A stretch of DNA of 64,000 nt from Azolla caroliniana (lineage: Eukaryota > Polypodiophyta): assembly GCA_043228905.1 (NCBI GenBank), contig JBHGNT010000004.1, positions 24,738,001-24,802,000 on the forward strand. Reading direction: 5' to 3'. Shown piece by piece: positions 47,445 to 59,562 of this stretch; the stretch's first letter is position 1, and every line of letters begins with the position of its first letter. The notes beneath the pieces are model-generated. The model saw only the letters and a program-made list of their open reading frames with translations. It had not been told where the DNA came from and ran no database searches. The position numbers and the translations under genes are program-made.

Positions 47445-49368
47445 TACTCCCCCTCTTTAAAACATTGCACTCTTGCAATGGAAAGTTAAGGAAATTAGTT
47501 CTGAGAGTATTTTCGCGTTCCCATGTGGCATCTTTTATTGATTTATCCATCCATTTTATTTTAAATTCTCGGATTTCTTTAGTATGTAATTTTTTTGTTT
47601 TAACATCGAGAATTCTTTCTAGTACATGTGGTTCAGAAGATAATTCTTCAGAAGTAACCAGAGTTTCAGTTGTAACTGTATTGTCGCCAGAACCTAGAAG
47701 TTCTTTTAGACGACTCACATGAAAGACTAGATGAATTCCGACACCATCGGGAAGAGCGAGACGATAGGTTGATGACCCACTGCGTTTGAGGACTGTAAAA
47801 GGTCCACAAAACCGTGGGGCTAACTTAGCGCACTTACCCATAGACAATGGCTTAGAATTGTGAGGTACACGTAAAAATACCTTCTGTCCAGGGTTGAATA
47901 CACGAGGTTGCCTATGATGATCGGCATAAAAACGCGCTCTATCTAGAGCTGTTTTTATATTATCTCGTGCAATATGCAACATATCTTGCATATCCCGAAG
48001 AAAGTTTTGCGTCCTTCGCAACTCATCATGATGTATATTAACATCAATCGGGGCTCGTGGCTGAAAACCATACATCAACATAAAAGGATTATATCCCGTC
48101 GACGTATGCTTGGAGCTGTTATAAGCAAACTCCAAAATTGGGAGATAACGTTCCCATTTTGTTGGTTTTGCACCAACGTATGCTCGAAGCATGTCCTCAA
48201 TAATTTGATTTACTCGTTCTGTCTGTCCATCGGATTGAGGATGATCCGTGGAGCTCATGCTCAACGTAGTTTCTAACTTCTTAAAGACTTGCGTCCAGAA
48301 GTCACTAGTAAACTTTGGATCTCGATCACTCACGATATCCATCGGTAACCCATAAAAACGAAACAATTCGTCAACGAATTGGTCAGCCAATTCAGGAGCT
48401 GTTACCGTGGTTTTAGTAGCAATAAATCTGGCCATTTTAGTTAGTCGATCAACGACAACCCATATGGCATCATGACCTTTTTGGGTGCGAGGAAGGCTAA
48501 AAATAAAATCCATGGATATACTTTCCCACTTATTATTGGGAATGTCCAAGGGATGTAAAAGTCCTGCGGCTTTAAGTCGCTCGGCTTTGTTAACCTGACA
48601 CTGGTGACATTTAGTCACATAGCTATGTATGTCAGGACGCATCTTAGGCCAATAAAATTGAGTGGAGATGAGAACGAGTGTACGATGTATTCCAAGGTGC
48701 CCTGCTGAGGGTGCATCATGGCATTCAAAAGGAATCCTCTTTTTGACCTCGGGTAAATCGGGAACACAAACCTTCCCATTACAGTAGAGCAAACCGTTAG
48801 CAATGTGGAAGTATTCCTTCGAGGATGTGGTGGTGTCTGTTCCAGACTCAACTCTTGCCCAGTATTTTGCAAAATAACTGTCATCAGGATACTTTCCTCG
48901 AAGGTGATCATAAAGATCTGATGTTATTTCACGGATGTTAAATTCACGGATGCGACTTAGTGCATCAGCGACAGTGTTCATGGAACCTTTACGATATCGT
49001 ATGGAAAAATCAAAGTCCTGGATGAGATCAGCCCATCGTACCTTACGACCTTTCAGGTCTTGTTGGTCACAAAAATATTTCAAGGACTCGTGGTCCGTAG
49101 TTACCACAAAGCGATTTCCATAAAGATAATGGCGCCATGGTTTGAGCGCATGTATAACTGCAAATAATTCCTTTTCTTGAACGGTATACCGACATTGAGC
49201 AGAATCAAGTTTCTTACTCTCGAATGCTATTGGTTTACCATCTTGATACAAGACAACACATATAGCATAATTTCTTGCATCGGTTTTCAACCTCAAAAGG
49301 TTTTGAAGGATCAGGTAAAAGAAGTGAAGGAGCCTTGCAAACCAAGTCCTTGAGTTCCTTAAAGGCAA
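47431..49368 (-). pseudogene. Gypsy pol 3' part: RNase H, integrase, chromodomain
   Basis: A 645-codon frame. RNase H opens near [13 protein letters not shown] and holds QEKELFAVIHALKPWRHYL and TDHESLKYF. Integrase: zinc region H..HLGIHRTLVLI..FYWP with CHQC, catalytic core with SMDFIFSLPRTQKG, VSDRDPKFTSDFW and DHPQSDGQTERVNQ (D, D, E). Near the C-terminus a chromodomain reads PHVLERILDVKTKKL, then IREFKIKWMDKSIKDATWE; such domains steer integration to particular chromatin. The open frame itself is uninterrupted but is out of frame with the upstream part. Its last 14 codons run into the LTR boundary. Confidence 0.9.
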
Positions 49369-51856
49369 GGTCTAGTGTAGCATTCCACACAATAGGTTTT
49401 GTAGACTTACGCGTTTGACCTTTTAAAAGATCAGTAAACGGCGTCGTCAATTGGGAGTAATTACGAAGAGACTTTCGCAAAAACCCGACAAAACCAAGGA
49501 ATGATTGAACTTCTCGAATATTCCGAAGAGTGGGCCAAAGCTTGATTTTCTCAATGCGAGAAGGATCAAGTTCAACTCCTCGTTCGGTTATGAGATGTCC
49601 TAGATAAGTAATTGATTTCTTGAAGAACTCACATTTTGAGATCTTTGCATAAAATTGTTTGTCACGCAATGTTTGTAAAACAAAGCGGACATGTCTAGCA
49701 TGTTCTTGTAATGTACGGCTATAAACTAAAATATCATCCAAGAAAATAACGACAAATTTTCCAAGTTGTTCTCGGAAAATGTCATTCATTTCTTGTTGAA
49801 AAGTAGCCGGAGCATTGGTCAAACCAAAAGGCATAACCAAAAACTCGTAATGGCCATAGCGCGTACGAAATGCCGTTTTAGGAACATCGTCCTCACTTAT
49901 TCGTATTTGATGGTAGCCAGTACGGAGATCAAGTTTCGTAAAATACCGAGCTCCTTGGAGATGGTCAATTAGATCGTCAGCCCGAGGCAATGGGTACGAA
50001 TTCTTGATCGTCACTTTATTCAAGCGTCGGTAATTAATACACATACGCCATGTGCCCTCTTTCTTTTTAACCAAGAGAACTGGTGCACCCCATGGAGATT
50101 TACTATAACGTATATAACCCATTCGTAAATATTCCTTGAGTTGCTTAGATACCTCATCTTCTTCGGATCGACTTAAGCGATACGGAGGTATACTTATTGG
50201 TGCAACACCAGGTACAATATCTATATGATGGTCTATATTACGTTTAAGAGGTAACCCATCATGTAGTTCACTTGGAAAAACATCATGAAAATCATTTAAG
50301 ATTTCATCAAGTTGTTGTTGTTCAAAATATGTTAATTGAATCGAGACATTATCGATATTGTAAATGTGAATGTCCGGATGAAGTACACAATAAAATAATG
50401 TAGAACAAGACAACTCAGATATTGATGGACACGAGGAAACAATCGAGAGGGATTGTTTTTTTACACATTGAATAAAATGCGTACAATCGTTCAGTACAAA
50501 AGAAATGGAATGACGAACCCAATCAATAAATAAAGAAGAGTTTTTATTATAAAACCAGGGATAACCCAGTATTACATCGGTGGTACAAAGATTCATTACA
50601 TGGAAGTCTACTTCCTCTATATAAGTATCAATAGAAATTCCTAATGAATGAATCGCCCCGTTGATGTATTGTACTCTTCCATCAGCCAAGTGCACCGTGT
50701 AGGTGTGATCACTTACGGTGGGTTGGATTCCCCATATCTGAACCAAACGATCATTCACAAAATTGTGTGAGCTTCCCGAATCAAATAAAAATTGTACGGG
50801 AGATCCATTGATATACCCGTTTGCACGTAGTAAAGCATTGGGACCCAATACATAGTGAGGGAAAGAACATTGACAATTACTTAAATGATGTGTATAGACC
50901 TGAAGGACATTAGGAATCTGACCTTTATGGTCTGCAACTTTAGCTTTGTTGTCGTGCTCTTTCCGTTGGAGCTTTCGACATTGATCTTTTGTATGACCCT
51001 TCTTTTTGCAGAATACACAAAAAGGATGTTGTCGCTTACAATCGCGATCTAGGAATTCGTTGGGTGTCTTGCGTTTCCCAACAAATTGCGACTGCGTAGT
51101 CCCGGGCGCTTCGTTGGGTTTGTTATGGTCCTTCTTCGAAGTGCATTGATAGCGAATAACTATTTCAACGGCCTCTTCGAAGGATTTTGGATCCTTATCG
51201 TGCACTATCCAGTGATAGTCTGAATTGGGGATGCCATTGACAAAACAAGCTATCAACCAATTGTCCCCTTCTAAACCCGATTTTTGGATTTGGGTTCTAG
51301 CATGGTGAACATAGTCTTCTAGCGAGGAAAATTTCCTGCTAGAGAGGTTCATTAAAGCTTGTGTTGCCTCGGTTCGAGAGGGAGGTTGCAGAAATTGGCC
51401 CTTAAAAACCGTGACAAAATCTGTCCAGGTATCGGGCAATTTCCCCATAGTACGGAGCCCACGCCACCAGGCGGCGGCCTTACCCCCGAGTTCTCGGCCG
51501 ACATATGCAATCTTCGTACTATCTGGCGTGGGATAGAGCTCAAAATGAGACTCCCATCGTCCCAGCCATGTGCAGATTGCTTCTTCGGTTCTTTCCTTTT
51601 TGTCTCCCGTAAATGGCTTAACGACAAATGATGGTTCACCTTGTCGCTCATTAGGTCTATTAGTCTCACATTGTAGACTAATGACACGTGCCTCGAGAGC
51701 ACTTTGAGATTGCCGAAGTTCGGTCATCTGTTGAGCAGTGAAACTAAGGTATTGGGTTATTTGTGCCAAATACATCTCAGTGGACATTTGTCCAGGAGGA
51801 TTCCCTTGAGTTCCTTCCGCTTGAGCGGATGACATCGGGTCGTTAATTGGAGCCAT
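49235..51856 (-). pseudogene. Gypsy gag, protease and reverse transcriptase
   Basis: An 873-codon frame starting at an ATG on 51856. Gag domain at residues 80-240 ([35 protein letters not shown]), CCHC zinc knuckle [14 protein letters not shown] (280-293), protease [11 protein letters not shown] (359-369), reverse transcriptase about 585-760 with [11 protein letters not shown] and catalytic FLDD (705-708), then the start of RNase H. The frame leaves the conserved reading after residue 850, within a run of A near 49290, and the conserved sequence continues in the next frame. This fits a single-base insertion or a sequencing error rather than programmed shifting, because the break lies inside RNase H. 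Confidence 0.9.
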
Positions 51857-52295
51857 TAAAGATTATTTCTGGAAAAGAAATAGGATAAGGTCAGAGAGAT
51901 AGTCATAACATCATGTCGTGATGTAAACATATCATGGGCAAACATTAATCGATATCATGATCTCACATTAATACCCCTCTAGACGTATGAGATGAGGTTC
52001 AAGATCAGGTTACTATGGTAACACAAAGGTGTTTTAAAAACCATGGGGGTGACAAATAAATGTCTTTCCCTGATCTCTATATCGATTTTTTCATGGTGGC
52101 TCCCCGAGGCTCAACCATGTATGTTCGCGTCATGAATAGTTTATACACGAAAAAAATGTTAACAATAAACTATGTTTCGGTGCCCACATATGTGGTTTCG
52201 GCTCTTTAAGTCCTATTACGAGGACCCCGAGGTGCACTTAGACCTTAAGTTTAAACATGTGTTATAGTCATATGTATCAAGGATATTGTATGGTC

Positions 52296-52370
52296 TTGGT
52301 CATATTTGAACTCGAGACCTCGAGAACAAATACATTAAACACTTGAGCCAACCAAGTAAGTTGCTCTTCT
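52296..52370 (-). other. tRNA-like segment in the gypsy leader
   Basis: On the - strand GGTTGGCTCAAGTGTT (52338-52353) resembles a pol III A box and GAGTTCAAATA (52303-52313) a B box, 24 bases apart, with TCTCGAGGTCTCGAG between them. This is the wording of tRNA-headed SINEs, but the D-arm is imperfect and no SINE body or target duplication is clear. Confidence 0.4.
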
Positions 52371-53045
52371 CGAATGCTTAATGTTTGATGCGTATAAGAG
52401 ATATGTGAGGCAATTGATCATATATGTTTTTTTTAAAAGAACATATATGTCAAGGGTCCTTATTTCGCCCTCATTTACCAAAACTATGTTAGTACGTTAC
52501 CTAACCTCAAGTCTCGTAATTACGATGGCATACGCCAAAGTGCAACCTAATGGTCAAACCAAATGAGCCCTCGTTTCGTAGTAGGCTCACGTGGACCATC
52601 ACATGGTCACGTCATTACGAATGCCTCTCGTAAGAACGAGCTCATGGTGGCATCGTATCCATGTAACGAGGGAGGGATGTTGGATACGTGCGTCATTGGA
52701 GCGACCTCACTTGAAGTGGGTCAAGCCCTACGTACTCAACATCATTATGGCTATTGGCGTTTCTTTACGTAACGAAATCGAGGTCATCAACGGGGTTATC
52801 AACAATAAAAAATTGTTGAAAAAGGGATGGTGACAACGCCATTCTCACAAAAATGTGAGGACAGCCACCAACATCCTTTTCCCGACAAGGACAACTTTCG
52901 ATATAATCACGTAATAACGAATATACACATATGTTTACTTATCATATATATACGATCAAATACGTATATATGTGACCACATATGCCTATATTAAACATAT
53001 CGTTATATTAAATAGCCACAAATGATGTGATCGAGATACATAATC

Positions 53046-53288
53046 GAGGTATATACCTCTACGCACACGAAACATCCACAAATAAGAGATCATCGTAATA
53101 CGCAATTGAGGTATTCACCTCTTACGCATACGAGACCAACCGCATATCGTTTACAACAAATCAAGGTATTAAACTCATACGCAAACGTAACATATGTTCG
53201 TGAACGTAATACGTAATTGAGGTATTAACCTTGTACGCATACGACACTCATCACATATTATTAATATGTCAAACGAGGTATTGACCTC
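53046..53288 (-). repeat. Five-unit dyad repeat array in the gypsy leader
   Basis: Units of about 56 bases carry a core of the form GAGGTATTNACCTC, a near-perfect inverted repeat, at 53046, 53108, 53163, 53219 and 53275 (spacing 62, 55, 56, 56). Most cores are followed by TACGCATACGA and preceded by TAATACG(C/T)AATT. The third unit has lost part of the right arm. It lies 250-500 bases from the 5' LTR. Confidence 0.8.
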
Positions 53289-53533
53289 GTGCACATATGT
53301 AAACGTTTTAGATAATCAATTAAAGACCACTACAACATCATTGACTTAATGAAAAAAAATGACATATAAACTAAACACATGATTAGATGGGAGAAGAGAG
53401 AATAGAAAAAAAATTATGGAAAGAGTTACCGAAGTTCTTTGTTGATCGTTGTCTGGATCAAGGCCGACCGCACATCGATCGATCACCATCAATCAAATGA
53501 CAAATGAAAAACAAAGAAACATTAGTACATAAA

Positions 53534-53543
53534 TCTGATACCA
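53534..53543 (-). other. Gypsy primer-binding site
   Basis: On the - strand TGGTATCAGA, two bases after the 5' LTR end; matches the initiator methionine tRNA 3' end as in many plant gypsy elements. Confidence 0.85.
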
Positions 53544-53545
53544 AA

Positions 53546-54000
53546 TATTAGAGATCTAAGTACTAAAGTAAGCTTAAGATAAGGATAAACAAATGATAGA
53601 TAGAAAGGAGAAAGAGAAAGAAGGGTGTCGATCCACCCGACCACCCCCGAGCGAAGGGATCAAGACGGACTCGAGCCTCAATCGGCGTCCCATACCACCG
53701 TTGTGGCGTCGAGTCGTACCTGGTGCTGGCGCGCTCGCTACAAGAGTTGACCCACCACAAGAGCAGAGTCTCGATGTAGTCAAAAGATGATCAAATGAGG
53801 GTAGTTAGGCCTCTTATTTATAGTGATACCCAAGGCCCCCAAGCAAGTTCACACTTGACCTAATGGGTTGTCTCAATCCCGAGGATTAAAAGTAATCCTC
53901 CCCTTCTTTACACTCTTGTTTAACCCTCACACTTATCCACGTGTATAGAATACTACGGTAAATTCTCACCACGGGATATTAAATGGTCATGCCCGTAACA
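53546..54000 (-). repeat. Gypsy 5' LTR
   Basis: 455 bp, same length as the 3' LTR. In transcription order: G-box CCACGTGT (53937-53944), GAGGATTA hairpin (53881-53900), TATAAATA (53815-53822). The G-box about 115 bases upstream of the TATA box suggests stress- or light-type bZIP/bHLH control, which is inference. Confidence 0.93.
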
Positions 54001-54005
54001 CCCAT

Positions 54006-55764
54006 CATCCAACTCTTCTTACTCAAACAAGACGCAAGGTAAGCATTACATGGGATTATATCCAATGAACTAAAATAAATTGCACAATTGATACAAATTT
54101 GGTGACAAGTTGATGGATGATAAACTCGTGAAAACGTTTATAAGTTGTGAATTGTGCGATCCTTCATAGCTTGTTCATGTAGATAATTCTCATAAGCTTG
54201 TTGGTTAGTCATGATCTTGGAGATCAATGATGAGAATCCAAATCACACCATAAACGCAAACTCATGTGGGATGGAGCCACCCACAATATAGGTTACATTG
54301 CACATATGTGTAGACACCAAAATGTTATGCAGTAAGAGAGAACATATGGTGTTCCACATGTGAAGGACTTGACATGCATAACTCAACTACTTCACCAAGG
54401 AGATCGACTAGTTGCACAATGTCAAGCATTGTGCTTTGATGACAATAATGGCTACTCTATATCTACAAGGAAAATGGTGGACAAGGCAATCTTTGTGGCT
54501 CGCCTAGTCTAGAGTCAATCAAAGGGTGCAATCACTTGAATCTAAACCCCCAATGTACAATATATCATGTGGCTATGAAAGTAAGATTTTGAATAAACAC
54601 ATATATTTGAGGCTCTCCTCACCCTAAGTAACTATGCATTGTGGACAAGAGTTTAATCCTTGTAGAGAGGTTTATTTGCCTATGCTAAGCATAATATTAA
54701 CTATAGTGCAGGTGAAGTCAAAATCCAGAACATACCAATGAAATTTTTTGTTGTAAATGTATAGATGAATATTATTGATTATGTATCACAAATTAGAAAA
54801 TAGCATTATCATATGTTGGGAAGATAAACTTCCCAAATGATTTTATTGGGTGTGACCACTATGATTGCATATTAACTTGTCAATGGATGGTAATAAATAA
54901 GCACAATGTTACTATTATGAGTTGAATGTAGCATGCAAACTTAATTGAGAAGCAATCATGAAGTTCAAGAACCCTATTTGCAATATGAGCTCATTGTACC
55001 AAATAGATGGTCGTAGCAAGAAACTTGGAAGATAATTAAAAACAAGAATTAACAAAGCATTGATGTTGATGGCCTCTTTTTCTAAACATTTGTTGAAGTA
55101 AATACATACAAGATCAAAAGTAACAAAATGAAAACGATTTAGAGTGCAACGTACTCAAACTTAGGTTCGTGTGGACATTATAATCACCATCACTTTGAGT
55201 TGATTCATTCAAAAAGTAAATATTGCATAGAATTTCAACCAAAGACACAATACTTCATGCTATAAAAGAAATACATTGCATTCTAAAGATGACTTACAAG
55301 AAGGTAATATTACACCTTGATACGCCATCGATTTGTCAATGTTGTTATCGTTGTCGTTAAAAGAAACAAAAAACTCAAGTGCAAAATGACAACCACACTT
55401 ACCAACCCAGCGATGTAATTGCTTAGCATTAACCAAGAGAAGGTGCCATAGCAATTTAATACACATTTTGTTGGAAGTGACTACGTTATTCTTATTCTAT
55501 GACCTTTAGCGCCTTGAATGTCGATCAATCGATCATCATGGAAGATGGTCACTTGTGATGGATGGATATGGATGTGTGTGTGTGTGTGTGTGTGTGTGTA
55601 TTACATACAAGAGAAATTTATTAAGACAATACTAGGAATAATGATGTTGATGATGATGATGTCAATGACAAGGTTGTTGACAATGATGATGAAGATGACG
55701 ACGACAATTTGATGTGGACCTAGCTTCGGAATGGAACTATTACACAAGCTTCTTAAGTTCAATA
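54006..55764. other. Intergenic stretch, no gene seen
   Basis: AT-rich, without recognisable coding sense. A (GT)n run of about 13 units lies near 55574-55599 and a GAT-rich stretch near 55641-55700. The part next to 55764 should hold the DUO1 3' untranslated region. Confidence 0.4.
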
Positions 55765-58700
55765 CTATCTTTGCCACCATTCAGAGGAGGAAGGGCTAAG
55801 GGGCTCAAGGGAGTCAAAGACATCGCTAGGGAAGCTCACGAGGACACTATCGGGCGTGCAAGATGTAGTCGTGATAGAGTCCATGACCTCTTCTTTGATG
55901 TTCATGTTCATGTGCAACAAAGCACTAGTAGTAGTAGTGTTAGTGTCATTGGTAGTAGTAGTATTGTTGGTGTCACATGGAGCACCCCCTAGTGTGGTTG
56001 AAGTGTCATGGTGGACATCTGAACTGCTGATCAAAGAAGATGTGAGCAAGGGGAGCTTGTCCCACTGGCTAAGCGCGGCGAAGCAACCCACGAGGTTGTC
56101 GTCAGGCCCAGGCCCAATCCCAATGCCGGGCGGGGGACAGAAGCCCACTAGGGGGCTGTCGGGTCTCCCTCCCGTCGAGCTAGTCGACGCGGTTGTCGGG
56201 ACCGTGGAGCAGCAGCTGTCATAATGCATCATGAGGAAGTCGGAGAGGTAGTCGGACGCGGACACCGCACAGCCCGATCCGGTCGGCAGCTCGCCCCCGT
56301 ACAAATCGTGCTGCCGGAACATCAAGTGCTGGATGTTATTCTCGCTCTCGGCCCCGACCTCACCTCCTCCACTCGGACGATCGCCATTGAGGTGGAGCAA
56401 TTGCATATGGTCCAGTGAGCTCTTCTGATCCACAATGTGGCTACCACTATTGTTGTTCCGATCGAACTGCCCCATGCCCATGCCAATGCCCATACCTGCA
56501 CTATCGTTGTTGTTGTTGTTGTTGTTGTTATCGATCCTCGGCCTCGTATACCTCGGCCTCCTGTTCTTCACCGACCTCAAGCTCTTCGACACCATTGCGG
56601 CAGCGGCAGCGGCTGCTGCGCACTTGCTACTGCTACTACTATCGCCATTGTTGTGATCCATTGGGGAGGAAGTCGAGGAATTGTTGTCATGCTGGAACGT
56701 TGAGGAAGTGTCCATGAAAGCCGCGCCTTGGACAGCCTCATTGGGTACCAGGTCATTGAGCTTAACCATGAAGAGGTCATTGTGGTTGTGGTGGTGGTGG
56801 TGATGGTGGTGGTGATCTGAGCAAGCCAATGTGTTGTTTCCATGGGCAGTCGACAACGTGGCAGGCTTATTGTTGGCGATGTTGTTATTCATGATGTTGT
56901 AACCACCACCGGGGTGTCGGAGGCGGCGAAGGTCCGACACCGGTTGGCCTCGTATGTAGAGTTGGTCTACTTCATTGTTGTTGTTGTTGTTATTATTATT
57001 GGTGTATCCTCGAGTTGGGCTAGTGTGAACCTGATTAAGCATTTAAACTTGTAATTAACACATGTGAGATTAAGACACTCTCACCCATGTTGTAATTGCG
57101 ATTAATGAGGACAACATTAACAAACCACCACCTTAAGTTTTCCATATTTTACCAAAACGCTGCCCTTAAAAGCTTTAGAGTATGTATGGGCTAAGACTTT
57201 ATTCCCCTATATGTTTTGGATATTCCCACGTAATGCCCCTAGAGTATCAACTAGATTACAAACATTTGCACGAAAACCCCATGATGATACCAAATATTTG
57301 TGAGAATGCCCCCCAAGTTGTAGGGTGAACACTTGAAATGTTACGATATTTGCACACTTGATTTTATCTTGTTCAATGCGATTAATATTTATTTCTGTTC
57401 ATTGAAATTTTAGCATCTTAAACATGTAATTAACTAGAGATTTCCCAAATTTCAACTTTATATTAGCAATTTGCTTTTAAACACATATTAAGCATATCAT
57501 GTTTGTGAGACATATGGATTACATTTATCATTGATTACTTTCCTAAATTGGTCAATTGTGATAAATTGGTATTGTCATCTCCATCGAGCTCGGCGCTTTA
57601 CATGGGTAACATGGCATTATGATTGATCGTCGTCAATTCAACAAGAAGTCCAAACTGCATGATCTTCATTTATCTTCTTCGCTTTGATTTGTGTTGTGCA
57701 AGGTGTTCTTACACAATATAGGGAATCCATGTTTCATATTTGAATGGTGCAAATATGATAGTTAAGGAGATTCCTATGGCATATCATGATTTATTTTGCT
57801 TTCATTTGATCATTAATGTCTCAATGTGTATACACCTTTCTTTCCTAACTAAAACTAAGACAAAAGTAGGGAAAGCATGTTTCATATGTGAGTGGTATAA
57901 ATACAAATTTACAATGTAGTGAGGCATATTGACTCTAAGAGGGGAGACTAACTCCATGTTTCCATGCCCAATGAAGCACTCATCAAGGATCACTGGTCAT
58001 GTTTGTGTACACGTGTCAATGAAAATGCACATTGTGTCATCATGACACAACTTTGTATGAACCATAAACTACCATCTTCAAGGTGCATTGTTTACGGTCA
58101 ATTATTCCTATACTAGATTAGTAATGATGATTGCAATCTTCGACACGGAAGGATGATCAAGGCCACATCTTCTTGAATGTATTGGACAATAACATAGCAT
58201 TGACTTCTTGTTGGCAAGGATGGCCTTTGGTACTTAAGCTCTTTGACGGTATGTGGTTGTAGACAAGGAGATGCATCTTCCAGCCAAAAAGCTTTGACAA
58301 GCATACTTAGTTGATTCCAATATTGTGAGTGGAAAATGTTTCTTAAAATGGAGCTTGGCTAGAGTATCAAGTGAGAAGTTTGTGGAACTTGTGGCTCTTC
58401 CACTCCTTTTCATAAGATAAAAATAAATGAAAATTTTGGTGGAGGGACAACAAATTAAGTATTTTCCAAAGGCGATTTATTGTTGTCAATGTATTGTATG
58501 CAATGTGTTTGCCATGATACCATAGAAGGCTAAACATGGTCCTTGGGACCTTGACCAGGCTCAACCGATAGTGTATATTATCATTGAGTACATATGTTAA
58601 ACTTCAACTTGACCTCTTTCTTTGAGAAGTAATGATTTTGTTAACTTCCTCGTGTATCTTTGTATTGACCCAACACTATCCCTTCTTAATCACATATGAT

Positions 58701-59562
58701 AATGTCAACCATGATTGTAAAACTCTCAATCGTGACTTAAGGATATTGTTAAACGAATAGAGGTGATTGAGCTAATGTACCTGGAACGCAAAGTCGTTGA
58801 AGCAATGTGCGTTTCCAAGATGATCAATGTGATCCATACCATCCGAACCATACATAGTACCGCCATTACAACTTGTAGAATCGGTACCCTTGGGGCGTTG
58901 CAAGGCACGAAGCAACCTCTTCTGACGCGTGCTCCAAAAGTTCTTCACATCGTTGTCGGTTCTCCCCGGTAAGTACGAGGCAATCTTGGCCCACTTATTG
59001 CCCAACTTGGCTTGCATCTCCACGACCAACTTTTCTTCTTCCGGAGAAAACTTGCAACCACTACAATGACACAAAAGTGACAATTAGAAAGGTTACAGCC
59101 CACATGAAACACATATTATGATTTCAAGAGGTATGTATAGACCTTGCATGAGAATGGACCCATATCACATATCCATGTTCTTTGTGCATTAATTGCATGT
59201 TGTTCTTTCTAATGAACTACCTATGTAGTTTCTCTTAATAATTTGGAGATGAGATGAGAGTGACCTGATTTGAATTTCAAATAATGTGTGTGTATGTGTG
59301 AGTGAGAGAGAGTCTAGCATGAATGAAGTGAAGTGCATTACCTCTTGAGGTCGGGTTTGAGCTTGTTAACCCATCGGAGGCGGCAAGATTTTCCGGTTCG
59401 GGGGAGGAGGCCTTTGGAGCGGATGGAGCTCCAGTCACGTGGCCCGTATTGGTTCACATAGTCCACCAGGATCTCGTCTTCCTCCGGCATCCATGGCCCC
59501 TTCCGTAGTAACACCGGCACCTCCTCCGCCTCCGGCCCCCCGGCACCACCTTTCGCCGCCAT
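55765..59562 (-). CDS. DUO1: R2R3-MYB transcription factor DUO1
   Basis: Nuclear DNA-binding activator that specifies the male germline and its sperm genes. Exons 59562-59342, 59060-58781 and 57030-55765 join in frame to 588 codons. R2 (about 21-72) has W24, W44, W64; R3 (about 74-124) has F78, W97, W116. The linker reads LKSGCKFS, with the extra lysine (K77) that marks DUO1 and is absent from other R2R3-MYBs. The C-terminus holds FPSDVFDSLEPLSP (567-580), matching the conserved acidic activation motif at the end of Arabidopsis DUO1. The middle is far longer than in Arabidopsis (about 300 residues in all) and is full of Asn, His, Thr and Ser runs. An in-frame TAA lies six codons before the ATG. 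Intron 2 is 1750 bp. In seed-free plants the protein would act in antheridia. Confidence 0.93.

Larger units (their letters stand above)
51857..53533 (-). other. Long untranslated leader of the gypsy element
   Basis: About 1.7 kb between the primer-binding site and gag with no open frame of note. It contains a tRNA-like segment at 52296-52370 and an array of five dyad-bearing repeats at 53046-53288. Leaders of this length in plant gypsy elements can hold packaging or translation signals; that role is inferred only. Confidence 0.6.
46990..54000 (-). mobile_element. Ty3/gypsy chromovirus-type LTR retrotransposon, nearly intact
   Basis: A 7.0-kb element on the - strand bounded by a CCCAT target duplication (46985-46989 and 54001-54005). 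It has 455-bp LTRs at both ends (about 15 differences by eye, near 97 percent), a primer-binding site at 53534-53543, a leader of about 1.7 kb, gag-pol in two frames that overlap near 49235-49368, and a polypurine tract AAAGAGGGGGAGTA directly before the 3' LTR. A chromodomain at the C-terminus of integrase places it among chromoviruses. Only one frame break is visible, so its age is modest. Confidence 0.95.

Noticed and set aside
53046-53288. A CRISPR-like regular repeat array
   Set aside because: Plant nuclear DNA inside a retrotransposon leader; repeats are imperfect, dyad-centred and without variable spacers of the CRISPR type.
55856-56843. Several open frames antisense or shifted in DUO1 exon 3
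   Set aside because: By-products of trinucleotide repeats in the real exon; the - strand frame holds the conserved DUO1 C-terminus.
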